DNA from: Amoebidium appalachense
Lineage: Eukaryota; Ichthyosporea
Assembly (NCBI GenBank): GCA_963693365.1
Contig: CAVNZM010000012.1
Coordinates: 8,804,001 to 8,868,000, forward strand
DNA: 64,000 bases
Direction of reading: 5' to 3'
A program made the translations under genes and the position numbers. This document shows, piece after piece, positions 25,694 to 35,970 of this stretch (position 1 is the stretch's first letter; every line of letters begins with the position of its first letter). The notes below the pieces were generated by a model that saw only the letters and a program-made list of their open reading frames with translations, ran no database searches and had not been told where the DNA came from.

Positions 25694-26109
25694 GGGGGAG
25701 GGGGGGGGAGGGGGGGAGGGGGGGGAGGGGGGGGGGGGGGGGACGGGACGGGGAGGGGGGTGTTGGGGAATGGGGGGGAAAGACGCCGTGGGGAGGTGGG
25801 GAGGGGCTATGCAAATGTGTACATGTTAACAACCGTAAATGAAAATGAGAACGAAATTAGCCAAGTTCTTCGTCAAAGAACTGACCTCAGGCGCACTCTA
25901 TTTCTCTCCCGGAGGTTTGCCCTTTCATGTCTATGAGCATGCACATATGTGTGCCAAGTACTAACACGTGTCTATGAGCATGTACATATGTGTGCCAAGT
26001 ACTAACACGTGTGTGTACATACAGGCCGACCCCATCGCCACAGCCACCCGAGCAGGCACAAAACGAGGGAGAGGCGGCAGGATCGCAGGAGGTTAGGGAT
26101 GAGTTGTAA
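14773..26109 (+). CDS. ER-retained fucosyltransferase-like glycosyltransferase
   Basis: Likely lumenal enzyme transferring a sugar, probably from a GDP-sugar, to a secretory-pathway substrate. Exon 1 (14773-14854) gives a signal peptide, [18 protein letters not shown]. Later exons: 15608-15726, 17397-17470, about 18939-18964, 19415-19485, 20375-20482, 21261-21351, 22080-22132, 23156-23240, 23829-23946, 24512-24587, 25330-25400 and 26025-26109. Motifs in order: [21 protein letters not shown] (acceptor-side start of the GT-B fucosyltransferase fold), [14 protein letters not shown] (HIRTG, the GDP-binding loop type), [37 protein letters not shown], a Cys-rich segment with [11 protein letters not shown], and a C-terminal VRDEL stop, a KDEL-receptor-type retrieval signal. 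Phases agree from exon 5 to the stop. The 15726/17397 join and the 18.9-kb exon are phase-inconsistent, so a short exon near the usual GLGN motif is probably missed. Exact family and acceptor are unknown. Confidence 0.8.
16461..16518 (+). repeat. Long G-run in glycosyltransferase intron 2
   Basis: Pure G-run of nearly 60 bases. Another T-run/G-run composite lies at 16160-16220. Confidence 0.9.
17305..17395 (+). repeat. (CA)n array ending at an exon acceptor
   Basis: About 45 CA units directly followed by the AG acceptor of the exon starting at 17397. The microsatellite therefore occupies the polypyrimidine-tract position. Confidence 0.93.
17980..18165 (+). repeat. Degenerate tandem repeat, about 40 bp units (CCAATCACCATA)
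   Basis: About four diverged units containing CCAATCACCATACAGAGTA and TAACCATATGTGGT, inside a glycosyltransferase intron. Related in flavour to the degenerate repeat at 32150-32350. Confidence 0.65.
18256..18590 (+). repeat. GT/CG alternating repeat
   Basis: GT arrays with CTGTGT and GCGCGC variants, then a G-run and a second GT array. Intronic. Confidence 0.9.
19096..19270 (+). mobile_element. SINE-like family A, copy 2 (longest 5' end)
   Basis: Begins TTTCGTAAACGAGGCAAGG and GATCGAAACTC, a stretch resembling a pol III B-box region, then TTGGGCTCCTCTGAGG, GATGTTGCATATGTGAATG and CTTCGTACCGTGTTCAG, ending CATTCTAACCA before a C-tract. Sense to the host gene and upstream of the acceptor at 19414. 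Confidence 0.65.
20033..20185 (+). mobile_element. SINE-like family A, copy 3, interrupted by a C-run
   Basis: CGAGTACTGTGGATG is followed by a C-run of about 45 bases, then TATGCATACTCCGTATGTG and GTGGACTTCGTCC. Divergent. It ends in a C-tract leading toward the acceptor at 20374. Confidence 0.55.
22484..22602 (+). mobile_element. SINE-like family A, copy 4
   Basis: Contains GCTGATGTTGCATACTTG, CATGTGTCCTGCACCATGC and GTGTACTTCGTACCGTG, ending CATTCAAC before a C-tract. Very close to copy 1. Sense to the host gene, after the exon ending at 22132. Confidence 0.7.
23962..24047 (+). repeat. Tandem duplication, two units of about 43 bp
   Basis: TGTTTTTTAATGGTTATG followed by TGCTGAATATGCAGTGTTTG occurs twice, head to tail, in the intron after the exon ending at 23946. 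Confidence 0.9.
24679..24808 (+). mobile_element. SINE-like family A, copy 5, with C-tract then A-tract tail
   Basis: Contains GACTTGGGTTCCTCCTG, TATTATGTATACTGTTTATG and GTGTACTTCGTACTC, ending CACATTCTAACCTC. It is followed by a C-tract and then an A-run at about 24839-24860, as expected of a retroposon tail. Confidence 0.65.
24905..25005 (+). repeat. Dispersed repeat family B, copy 2
   Basis: Matches 9943-10040: TTAAATTGTTTGAATTTGGG, TTTCCCACTTTTGCGACG, TTGTTGTTGCTCTTTGTTG and ATTTCCAACCCTCTGACG, then a C-tract. Confidence 0.75.
25932..26013 (+). repeat. Tandem duplication, two units of about 41 bp
   Basis: TATGAGCATG(C/T)ACATATGTG followed by CCAAGTACTAACACGTGT occurs twice, just upstream of the last glycosyltransferase exon. 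Confidence 0.9.
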
Positions 26110-26241
26110 TCATAGCCTTTTTTGGTAATGGTATGCACAACCAGCGCAATGCATCGAGATGATTGGGTGTTTAATGATGATGATATCTGATTGGTTCGAT
26201 TGATTGAACACACATAGCACCGCTGTATGCATCTAGCGCGG

Positions 26242-26247
26242 AATAAA
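26242..26247 (+). terminator. Polyadenylation signal AATAAA
   Basis: AATAAA lies about 135 bases after the glycosyltransferase stop codon, the first canonical hexamer downstream. Confidence 0.5.
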
Positions 26248-26249
26248 CT

Positions 26250-27073
26250 GGTAGACAGGAACATACTTTGGTGGGTAAATGGGTGGGGTGTGTATATGCG
26301 TGTGTGTGTGGGTATGTGTGGGTGTGTGTGTGTGTGTGGTGGTGGCGGTGGGGGGGGGGGGGGGGGGGGGGGGGGTTGATTTTTGGTGCTTCTTTGGCAG
26401 CTTAAAGTTGGTTGGTGGACATGTCATGGGTTATTTCTTTGCTTTGCATTCATCGATTTGTGATTTCGATTTTTTTCCCCGTATTATTAATGACGTGTGA
26501 GGGATTGTTCCCGAGGGGAAAAGGGGGGAAGGGGGGGGAGGGGGGGGGGGGGGGGGAGGGGGGAGAGAGGGGTGGGTTTGAACAAACACACGAATGCAAA
26601 TGTTGCACACTGAAGTACATGTACAACGTAGCCCGTTGAACCTGATGATTAATTAATATAATCATATAAAATTTATAACAATAAAAGATAAAATTGCAGC
26701 AAGCCTCAGCGGCCACTGGCTTGCTGACGTTACTAATTCTCATACTATTCATACTAATTTTATGCTCTTTGATTAGATCAAATCTGATGCAGTTTCTATT
26801 AGTAGCAATTTTGTATTGGTACCAGTACTAATAGTACAATTTAATTTTTCTTGTAGGAAAACTTTTAAGATCAATTCGCAAACACCGAACACCGTTACTA
26901 AGTACACAACACATGGCTTTGCGTTGCATATATGTGCATGCTAAATTATGATGCCATGGATCACATCATGATCGTTCGAACCACCAAGTTGAGAAGCCTA
27001 GGGCCCATCAGTGGCACCCCGTCACCAATACCTGTACAAAGAAACCCCTCCGCCCCCCAGCCCCCCCCCCCCC

Positions 27074-27132
<59 letters not shown>

Positions 27133-27210
27133 TCCCCTCGCCTCCTCCCACGTGCACACACACACTTGTACACACACACACACACACGTGCACACACACA
27201 CACACACGCA
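26250..27210. other. Intergenic region, no gene seen
   Basis: Contains GT/G tracts at 26290-26375, a G-rich tract at 26520-26570, AT-rich sequence at 26640-26900, and a CA array at 27076-27130. This is the space between the glycosyltransferase 3' end and the 3' end of the minus-strand zinc protein. Confidence 0.6.
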
Positions 27211-27223
27211 CACCCTTTAACCC

Positions 27224-27559
27224 TTACACTACATAGGGCACGGACTGAGGAGGCACAGACGCAAGAACGGCACCACACTTTGGGCACTTGTGATGTGCCC
27301 ACAACCAGCTATTTTTAGTCTCCTTCTGCGCACGTGATGCCGTCACCACGCCAAACCAGTCCGTATATGTGCGTCCATCACATGGAATCTCGCGCGTAAA
27401 CACGTGTGTGGGGCGCAGGGCAACATATGTGTGCACGTGTTTGGTGCACATGGGGCACGTGACCTTGCTGCTTTTGCGTGTGGTTATGGGCACCAAGGAT
27501 GTGGGATGGTCGGTGGGTGTGTATGGTGGAGGAGCGAATCCGGTCGTTTGGGTGATCAT
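27224..27559 (-). CDS. LITAF-like zinc-ribbon protein, 111 residues
   Basis: Single-exon minus-strand frame from ATG 27559-27557 to TAA. It has a Pro-rich N-terminus with a PPPY motif (residues 10-13, a WW-domain ligand), then a first zinc half [15 protein letters not shown] (Cys35, Cys38) and a second half [16 protein letters not shown] (Cys92, Cys95). This order and the CPxC spacing with GAxL resemble the LITAF domain of lysosomal/endosomal membrane proteins. In that family a hydrophobic insert between the halves anchors the protein to membranes; here the 53 residues between the halves are polar and contain no hydrophobic segment. It could therefore be a soluble variant, or a generic zinc ribbon. 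It is convergent with the glycosyltransferase gene. An upstream exon is possible but not visible. Confidence 0.55.
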   Translation of the reverse strand: MITQTTGFAPPPYTPTDHPTSLVPITTRKSSKVTCPMCTKHVHTYVALRPTHVFTREIPCDGRTYTDWFGVVTASRAQKETKNSWLWAHHKCPKCGAVLASVPPQSVPYVV

Positions 27560-27898
27560 CTTGGTGTGCTTGGATTCTAACGACTTGGACGTCGACGGTG
27601 CTGAAGATCAAGTAAAGGCTTCTCAGATTGAAAAGTTGTACAGCAACCTAAGAGCTTATTCTGATATTTTCAGAGTTTGTCCGGCAACCAGTGGTACATT
27701 CAGAGTGTCAAAAATAGAAAATTTCTGCAAGTTCAGGTAGATGGATCTTGCAGATGCACACACTAACGGAACACACGGTTGTAACCACACACCACTCAAG
27801 CTTGCAAGGAGATTCCTTTAGGCACCTAAAACAGCGTTCGCTTGGTACTACAACTATCAACCTCAGTGCTCGGAGACTAAGTGAACCGGGTACGCGAG

Positions 27899-28362
27899 AT
27901 GGCTTCCAACAACAGGAGCTCGAGGTTGGTTGGAGGTGGTGTTATTTTCCACGGTGCGTGTGTGTGTGTTCCATCGTTGTATGACAGTGGACACTCGACA
28001 GCCGGCGGACCGTCATGACATGATCATTTCAAAGCAGCCAATCAAATATGTCGATCGGTACGATTGCACATACCACAGTGATACTGGCGGCGCAGCGGCT
28101 CACCAGCCTGTGGCACCCAGCGTTCACACTTTACCGCACGTGACTCACTGAGTATTGGGTAGAAGCATAGCAACTTCGTTTGCGGCCCTCACGAATAAAA
28201 CCTATTCAAATACAAGAAAAATACAGGAAGGGGGGCATGTACATTGGAATATCATGTGTCTACGTCAATTTTTATACTTCTGCAGAATCTGCACCTCCCG
28301 GGCCTGGACCGTGGACTCGGAGGCCGGCCATGGCTCACCTTACTCGTGGAAATACCTTCTAA
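27899..28362 (+). CDS. Possible two-exon small protein (43 residues), uncertain
   Basis: An ATG at 27899 opens an exon (27899-27953) reading MASNNRSSRLVGGGVIFH, ending at a GT-rich donor. A strong acceptor (TTCTGCAG) starts a second exon at 28286 that stays in phase to a TAA at 28360-28362 (SAPPGPGPWTRRPAM then HLTRGNTF). No domain is recognised. The second exon is open in other frames too and is followed by AAAAAAGGTAAG, so it could belong to a different transcript. Confidence 0.25.
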
Positions 28363-28457
28363 AAAAGGTAAGAAGAAATACCAAATACGGCTATATTTAA
28401 TGATAACCAATCAAATCAAGCGAGCCGCATACGTAATTGTTCGGGAACATGCTCGCC

Positions 28458-28520
28458 ACCAATTACAAAGCACCGTTTACGTCACCATGCTCAGTATAAG
28501 CCGGGCGGCCAGGTATAAAA
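28458..28520 (+). promoter_or_regulatory. CCAAT box and TATA box upstream of the PAC2 gene
   Basis: CCAAT near 28458 and TATAAAA at 28514-28520, about 225 bases before the ATG at 28745. A 5' leader of roughly 200 bases would follow. Confidence 0.45.
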
Positions 28521-28744
28521 TGCCCCTCTTCTCTGTGCCGCAAAACCACAACTGACGACTGTTTTTTTGGAAAAACGAAACCGTCAAAAAGAAAACACAA
28601 CTACATTGCAAGGGGAAAACACAAGAATAGAGAGCCAAGATCTTCCAACATTCAAACAAAAAAAAAGGTGAAGTGATTGATCATTGCCATCAAGGACTTT
28701 GAAATTGCTCATCGTGTACATCTGCATCCAAGGGAAATCTCAAC

Positions 28745-29478
28745 ATGGATCTAGACTTTGATGAGGACATTGGGGAGGGCGGTGTTGCTAACGTGGACGT
28801 TGGGTCCGCTGCCGATGCTGCCGCCACGGAGGAACAAAACACGGTGGTGTTGATGGATGATACGACAGATGAGGAGGAAGAGAGAGAGGAGAGGGAGAAG
28901 GATAACGAGGTACGTGGGTGATCTGGGTGGTTGACATTATACATGTGGGTGTGGGTTTACTATGGTCAGGTTTTTTGTGTGTGTTTGAAGAGGGTGTGTG
29001 GTCCTGCTCTGTGCGTGTAATTTGACGGGGTGGAGGTGGGTGGGTGTCTTTGTGTACGTGTGTATGTATGTGTGAGTGTGTGTTCTGTGCATGTATGTGC
29101 CGGTATCGGTACGTGTCTTTTCGGTGTGTGTTGCTTGGGTGTAATGACTGTATGTTTTCCATCTGTGTGGGGGTGTGCGTGTATTTACTTGCGTGTCTTT
29201 CTGTTTGTGCGCGTGGCCTATGGGCAGGGGAGTGTAATAGGTTAATTTTGTTGCTTTTTCTTTTGTGTTCGTGGCGGATTTTTGCTTGTTTTCTGGCTGC
29301 TAAGAGACCATTGGAGTGACTGTGACCAGGCGGTTTTTAGTGACTTTTTTCCCCTTTTTTTGGTGGACAGGAGGACGACCCTGCGCGAAGAAAACGAAAG
29401 GCAGAGGCTAAGCAGAAGAGGTATTCGACTTTTAAACATTTTGTGGCTGGCAGTGGGGGTTTCCGGTTTTTCCTTTTC

Positions 29479-29514
<36 letters not shown>

Positions 29515-30175
29515 ATTTTATTTATTGTTTTTTTTTTTTTTGGGGGGGGGGGGGGGGGTTGGGGGGTTGCTTGCAATGTGTGTGGATATGCTTTTAAGAT
29601 GTGTGGGCAAAGCATACACGTGCATGTGTGTTTGTGTGTGTGTGTGTGTGTTTGTTTGTGTGTGTGTGTGTGTGTGTGTTTGTGCATCATTGAAAAGGAC
29701 TGTGAATGTGGGTGGAGGTACTATCAGCCACCCAAGAAAATGTTCGATCGGTAAATTGGTGAGAGATGTGCCTGATAATGTCTGATATATTAGATAGCCC
29801 CTCTCTCCCGTCTTCCCCCCCCCCCCCCCCCCCCTCCCCCTTATTACACGCCACTTTGTCTTTATTGTCAAATTACTCTGTTATGCTCGCGCACCATGTC
29901 TCCCACAACCACCACTCACTTTTTTCTATTTTAGGGCGGAGAAGAGGGCACGTAACCCGCTGAGCTGTCAGCGCTACCGAGTCATCAACACCGTACAGTA
30001 TGAGGACGTGGTGGTATGTACCCCCCCCCCCCCCCAAAAAAAAAAAAAAAAAAGAGAAAAAGAAAAAAACCTTACCCCCACCCATCCGGCTCGCATTTTC
30101 CCCATCCCCCCTGCTCCCACCCCTTTAAAAAAAAAAAAAGGAGGACTTATCAAGTGCTTCTTAAACATTCCCCCG

Positions 30176-30219
<44 letters not shown>

Positions 30220-30346
30220 CACACACACACACACACACCTGTCACATCATGAAGTTTTGCATGCATTTTGTCTATTTGCCCTCACTCTTACTCCTCCCTG
30301 CCTGTTTACGAACCCTCAGACATACCCCCAGAGTCCACGTACGCGC

Positions 30347-30378
<32 letters not shown>

Positions 30379-30596
30379 CCACCCGTCCGTAGTTACCATC
30401 CATCCTTCGCCCTTCTTTGCCCATCATACTCTTCAGTGTCAACCTTCCCCCCCCCCCCCCCCCCCCCTCTTTCGACCCACCCACCCACTCACCCACCCAC
30501 CCACCACCCACACTGCGCCAGGCCGGCCCTACCTATTCACACCATCCCAGCCCTTCACCATCCCCTCCATACACCCATCTTCATCCCCTCCCTTCC

Positions 30597-30632
<36 letters not shown>

Positions 30633-30679
30633 ACCACCACCACCACCATCACCACACACGCAACCGCCCCCCTGCCCCC

Positions 30680-30728
<49 letters not shown>

Positions 30729-30896
30729 AAAAAAAAAAAACTCTGGTGCTGTGGATCTCTTGGGCCCTTTTAAGAATGGCTATTTATGATTCATGTTCTT
30801 TGTGTATGCTTTGCAACTTTCCAACGTGTTGTCATTCTGATATGCACTCAGTACACTGTAACACATTCTAACTTCCCCTCCCCCCCTTCCCCCCCC

Positions 30897-30934
<38 letters not shown>

Positions 30935-33355
30935 CACACACACACACACGCACACACACACACACCTCCAGCTTGAAGAGTACGACAGCATCGACTGTCG
31001 TGGAGCCAGCATAGTTGATGGGTTTGGGAGTGAGGGTCTAGCCACCCTGATAGCAGCCCAGTATCTTGTGGATGAGCTGAAACTGCCTCTGATTGGTCAG
31101 ATGCACAGTGCTAGCGGCCCACCACTGTGTGTCGTCAGATGGGATCAACCTACGGGGGTAGGTGGACCCAAGTAGTATTCTTTCCTCTTTGGTTGTGGTT
31201 GTTCTGCAGTTATATGTTTTTTTCTGATGTGTGGTTGCCTCCCCTTACTTTCCCCCTTAGCCCCTCCTTTCCTCCCCCTCCCCCCCCCCCCCCCCCCCCC
31301 CCCCCTTCTCTCCCCACATGCACACACAGACACCTACGAACATGCATATACTCCCCCCTCCCCTCTCCCCCTCCCCCCCTTCACCCCCGACCATCCCCGG
31401 GTCATCACCCCCCTCCCCCCCTCCCCTCTCCCCCCCCCCCTTTAGTGACCATCTCCCCCACGTCCCCCCTTTCCTCCCCCAACACACACACAAACACACA
31501 TACAACCACCAAGACCCATATAACTTTCATCCTCCTCCCCCCCCCCCCCCCCTCCCCCCCTCCCCCCCCCCCCCCCCCTCCAATGGGGGGGTGGGCACCC
31601 TCTACCACAGCCACCACCACCACCACTTTCCCTTTCTACCCTACCCACTCATACAGCATTCCACCCCCCAGGCCGTACGTATCTACGGTGACCGACGTCT
31701 CGTAGTGTTCACCACCCCCAAGCGCATAGGCCCTGAGATGAGCAGTGCCGTGGTTAAGGCCATCTTTGAGTTTGCTGCCCGACACAGGTGCACACACGTG
31801 TTTACCCTTGAGGGGGTCGCTGATAAGGTTTGTATCTGTTGCCCCCCCCCCCCCCACCTCCCCCCCCTCCCCCACCTCTCTTCTCCTTCTAAACACGTTA
31901 TCTCCTCTCGATCCGCCCCCCCCCCCCCCCCCCCCGCGCCCGCTGCCGCCATCTTCCTTCCTAGACACACACATCGGACAAGTTGGTGCGTTTAGACACA
32001 TTCGCACGTGCGCCCACCCCCCGCCCCTCCCCCTCCCCCCCCCCCGCCAACCACACACACAGACACACACACACACACTCAAACACACGAGCGCTGAGTC
32101 CATTACAATGTCAAACATCTTCACTAGCAATTCCGATTTCTCTGTTTTATCTTGCCCAATCACCATTCATTTTCTCACCCACTAACCCACATCATATATG
32201 GTTCATTCCACCATCCATATGATTTAATCTGCATGCACCAACCCACACCATATATGGTTCAGATCACCATCCAACTTCTACTCGCCCTATATATGGCTCA
32301 TACCACCAACCAATCGGCAAGCACTAACTCACACTATATATGGTTCGCAGATCACCATCCGTCTTACAGGCCAGGAGGACAACATAGCCAAGAAAGTCAC
32401 AGAGAAAATAGCGTCAGCCAAGCCCAGACCCACACGCTACCTGACCAATGATGAGACAACGGCACACAAACTCAAATCTATGGGCTTGAAAGAGGTATTT
32501 TGAGCCCGCCCCGCCCCCCCCCACACCCCCCCCCCCCCTTGAAATTTATGGATTTAAAGGATGTATTTACAGCCCTCCCCCACCCCCTTCCCCTGAAGGG
32601 GTTGCAGGAAGTTTCAGAGCCCCTCCACCCCCTCTCCCCCCTCCAACCCCCCCTTCCCCCCCCCCCCCCACCACCACTTACACCCTCCCCGCTTGCAAAC
32701 GCAATGAACAGCCGTGCTAGTGTCGTTCAAGCTTGCACGTGCATCCCTTTCCTCTTGGCCTCAGTATTAACCCTTTTCCGCCTGCCTATTCCACCTCTCT
32801 CACTATACTTGCCATCTTCTGATTGATAACTTGGTGAATATTTTTCCCGTTCCATCTCGGCTCCTCCATCATTCTACATGTCTTGTACAGCATAGCTCCC
32901 TCACCCCCCTCCATCTTCCCTCCCTCCCCCCCCCTTCCCCCCCTCCCCCCTCTTCCCGGGGCCCTTTACCCGGTCCATACACCTCTATCCGCATACATAC
33001 CCATGCTCACCTCCTCTCCCCCCAGGTTCGTGGTGCTGCAATCAGTGGTGTTACAGGGGGCATCCTTTCACGTGCCGCAACCTCCGAGCTGACCATTGTG
33101 GGACTCATTGCTCCCGTCAACCCAGTACGTGCAATATCCCCCCGCCCCTCCCCCCCCTCCCCCTCCCCCCCTCCCCCTCCCCCTCCCCCCTCCCCCCAGC
33201 TCCCCTCCACTCCCCCCCCCCCCTCTCTCTCACTCCCTCCCCCCCCTCCCCCCCCCCCCCCACTTACCCCCTTCACTAGTTTCTCGGTCTGGAATCCCTG
33301 CTATTCCCCCTTTCTTTCCTGGTCACTGCGTATATCTGGTTTCCATCCTCCCCCC

Positions 33356-33386
<31 letters not shown>

Positions 33387-33744
33387 ACCCACCCCACTCA
33401 CCCACCCGGCTCCCCATTCCGCCCTAACCATAATACAAGTTTCATTCCAAAGCAACCTCCTCCTTTCCCCCCCCTCTTCCCCAAACCCATCCATCCTCAC
33501 CTCCCCCACAGCCTTTATGCCAATACACGAACCAACACTCGCACACACACATGTGCGCACACATATACATGTTGTACACATACACTAGCACCTACCTCAA
33601 CCTCCCAATTCTATTCCCGCCCTCGCCCTGCCTTCTCCCCCCCCCCCCCCCCCCCCCAAAACTCCCACCACTGCCCCTGCTGCCGCCACTTTTATCTCAA
33701 ACCCACGATCTCACCCTCCCCCCCCCCCCCCCCCCCACCCGCGA

Positions 33745-33796
<52 letters not shown>

Positions 33797-33984
33797 AGAT
33801 GGGCGGGGATGCACGTGCCGCACTTTCCTTTGTGCAGACTATCCAGGCGGTGCTGGGTGATGGCCTCCACATGGACCTATCTACCCTGCTAGACCAGGCA
33901 GAAGACATCGAGACGGAGGTGAAAAAGGCCGTGAAGAAAGCCGCTGAGGCAAACCCACCAAAGCACCCGGGCATGTACATGTAA
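28745..33984 (+). CDS. PAC2-family (proteasome assembly chaperone-like) protein, 8 exons
   Basis: Encodes 354 residues from exons 28745-28909, 29371-29420, 29935-30013, 30972-31157, 31672-31827, 32351-32494, 33026-33124 and 33799-33984; all phases agree and all borders are GT-AG. Residues 1-98 are an acidic segment (DDTTDEEEEREEREKDNE) followed by a basic one (ARRKRKAEAKQKRAEKRAR), resembling a nuclear-localisation region. Residues 99-354 match the PAC2 fold: DGFGSEGLATLIAAQYLVDE, PLCVVRWDQPTGAVRIYGD, RLVVFTTPKRIGPE, HVFTLEGVADK, TRYLTNDETTAHKLKSMGLK, GAAISGVTGGIL and GLIAPVNPQMGGDARAALSF. The last half resembles the archaeal PAC2 proteins more than eukaryotic PSMG2, which lacks this clear GxGG and PDxxAA-type tail. 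Role in proteasome assembly is a family inference only. Confidence 0.9.
30742..30873 (+). mobile_element. SINE-like family A, copy 6 (PAC2 intron 3)
   Basis: Divergent copy: GGTGCTGTGGATCTCTTGGG, then TTGTGTATGCTTTGCAAC and CACTCAGTACACTGTAACAC, ending CATTCTAACTTCC before C and CA tracts that run to the exon 4 acceptor. Sense to the host gene. Confidence 0.55.
32150..32350 (+). repeat. Degenerate repeat of an acceptor-like unit, PAC2 intron 5
   Basis: About four units of TATATGGTTCA followed by CACCATCC-like sequence, the last being the true exon 6 acceptor (TATATATGGTTCGCAG, exon start ATCACCATCC). One upstream unit, near 32251, reads TATATGGTTCAG then ATCACCATCC and could itself act as an acceptor. 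Confidence 0.7.
33756..33792 (+). repeat. (CA)n just before PAC2 exon 8
   Basis: CA array following a C-tract and ending ACGTGCAG at the exon 8 acceptor. Confidence 0.85.
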
Positions 33985-34082
33985 TGGATGTTTGTGTGTG
34001 CATTTATGTTTTTGGGTATATGACTTCGTGTTGTGTGTACGTGTTGTCTGGGGATCTCTATTTTTTTTTCCTTTTTTTTTTT

Positions 34083-34113
<31 letters not shown>

Positions 34114-35069
34114 GGGGAGGAATAGAATAATACATCAGCCTTTCTGGTTGCCCATATGAAGCCATTTGCATACATTTTGGTTTGTTGTATACTCCAGAGA
34201 ATCTGATGTTATTGTTGAAATGCCATTTCACGTTAGACCTCTTGTACTTCTGTTTGTGATGGGGTTAGGACGGGCTATCGCAGCTTTTGTTTAGTCAAAG
34301 TATGTATAGCGCCTGCCAATGAAATAGTCGTAGCCCCCTGTGATTTTTTACGGAAGTGTGATCAAGAAAAAATATTTGTTGCGATATGAGATAGCATGAA
34401 GTTGGTACTCTCTCTGCCGATTGAAGATACGTGAAAATCTGTGTTAGTGCTATTGCATGTTGTTGAATGTTACTGGCTGATTTTAGTATTATTGCTTATA
34501 TTCATATCCATTAGCACTTTCAACTTGAATTTGTTTTAGTTCTGTTCGTGTATGTAGGTCACCACCGGGATGAGACAGGGCTAAATGACTTGTTGCATTT
34601 GATTAGATTTAGCTACAGAAGAAAAAAATGCCCTTGTAAGTATAGTGCATAGAATTTGACCACTGTAACAAAGACATAAAAAGGGAAGGGAGAACAAGTA
34701 ATAAAAAAAATACGGAAAAAACAAATATAATACATAAAAAAGAAATAAAAAATAAAGATGTTTTGCAGCCACCATGCCATGTCTATGGGCTGAATTTTCT
34801 TTCCTGGGGAGTATCAGATGGATTTCCGATAGTGTATTTTAGTCCCGGGGTGGGGAGGGAGGGAGGGCGTGTGAATGTGTTAAATCGGGTGTGTGGTTGG
34901 GTAGAAAAGTGGTGGTGGTGGTGGTGGTGTGTGTGTTTTTCGTTGTGTGTGTGTGGGGGGAGGGGGGGGGGGGGGGGGGGGAGGGGGAAGGGAAGGAGGG
35001 AGGGAGGGGGTGGGGTGGGGTGGGGGCGGGGGGGGGGGGGGGGAGGGGGGGGGGGGGGGGGGGGGGGGG

Positions 35070-35101
<32 letters not shown>

Positions 35102-35190
35102 TCGACGGGGGATGGGATAAACATAGTATCGAATCAAGAGGCCCAAATGACGGTCCCTCAACCTCCACATCCTTGAGACCAGCGTAGCGG

Positions 35191-35193
<3 letters not shown>

Positions 35194-35232
<39 letters not shown>
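35194..35232 (+). repeat. (TA)n array followed by T-run and G-run
   Basis: About 18 TA units, the only sizeable TA microsatellite in the window, then T-run and G-tract. Confidence 0.9.
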
Positions 35233-35236
<4 letters not shown>

Positions 35237-35905
35237 TTTTTTTTTTGGGGGGGGGGGGGGGGGGAGGGGGGAGGGGGGGGGGGGGTATGCATGGTAGCCG
35301 GTGGGTTCCAGCAACTTCAACGGTCCATTCGAGTCAAACAGAACAGAGTATGATGTTGAACACGCACGCACACACACACGAGCGCGCACGCACACTTACA
35401 AAAAAAAGAGGAAGAAGAAAAAGAAACGAAAAGAAAAAGGGAAAAAAGCCTTAAAGAAAGAAGGAAAGAAAGAAATAAATAAAAGGGAAAAATGAAAAAG
35501 TAAGAACCTTTAAGCGCGAACACGGGCAATCTACAAGTGTGCACGCTGGAGACACTGACGGGGCCAATCAATGGTCCGGGATTAACACAAGAACTAGTTT
35601 AAAATCTTCGTGACATCACACGTGACCATCCCACCCTTCACCTGCTTTGTATGAAGAGGCGAGGAGCAGAGAAGCCGAAAGAAGAACTGGGTTGATAAGG
35701 AGAAGCAATCGAACGAGTCATAGCACAACGAAATACACACGTGGGAGTGGGAGGCTGGGGATGATTCAGAAGGGTGGTGGTGGTGGTGTAGGTGGGGGGG
35801 GGGGGGGGGGGGTGTGTGCGTGTGTGTGTGTGTGTGTGTTTGTGTGTGCTAATAGAAGGGTGGTGGTTGTGGTGTTGGTGGGGGAAGGGGGGTGGGGGGG
35901 GGGGG

Positions 35906-35970
<65 letters not shown>

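Noticed and set aside
27600-27740. Plus-strand frame reading DSNDLDVDGAEDQVKASQIE
   Set aside because: Composition looks coding, but it lies just upstream of and antisense to the 5' side of the LITAF-like gene, and no splice partners were found.
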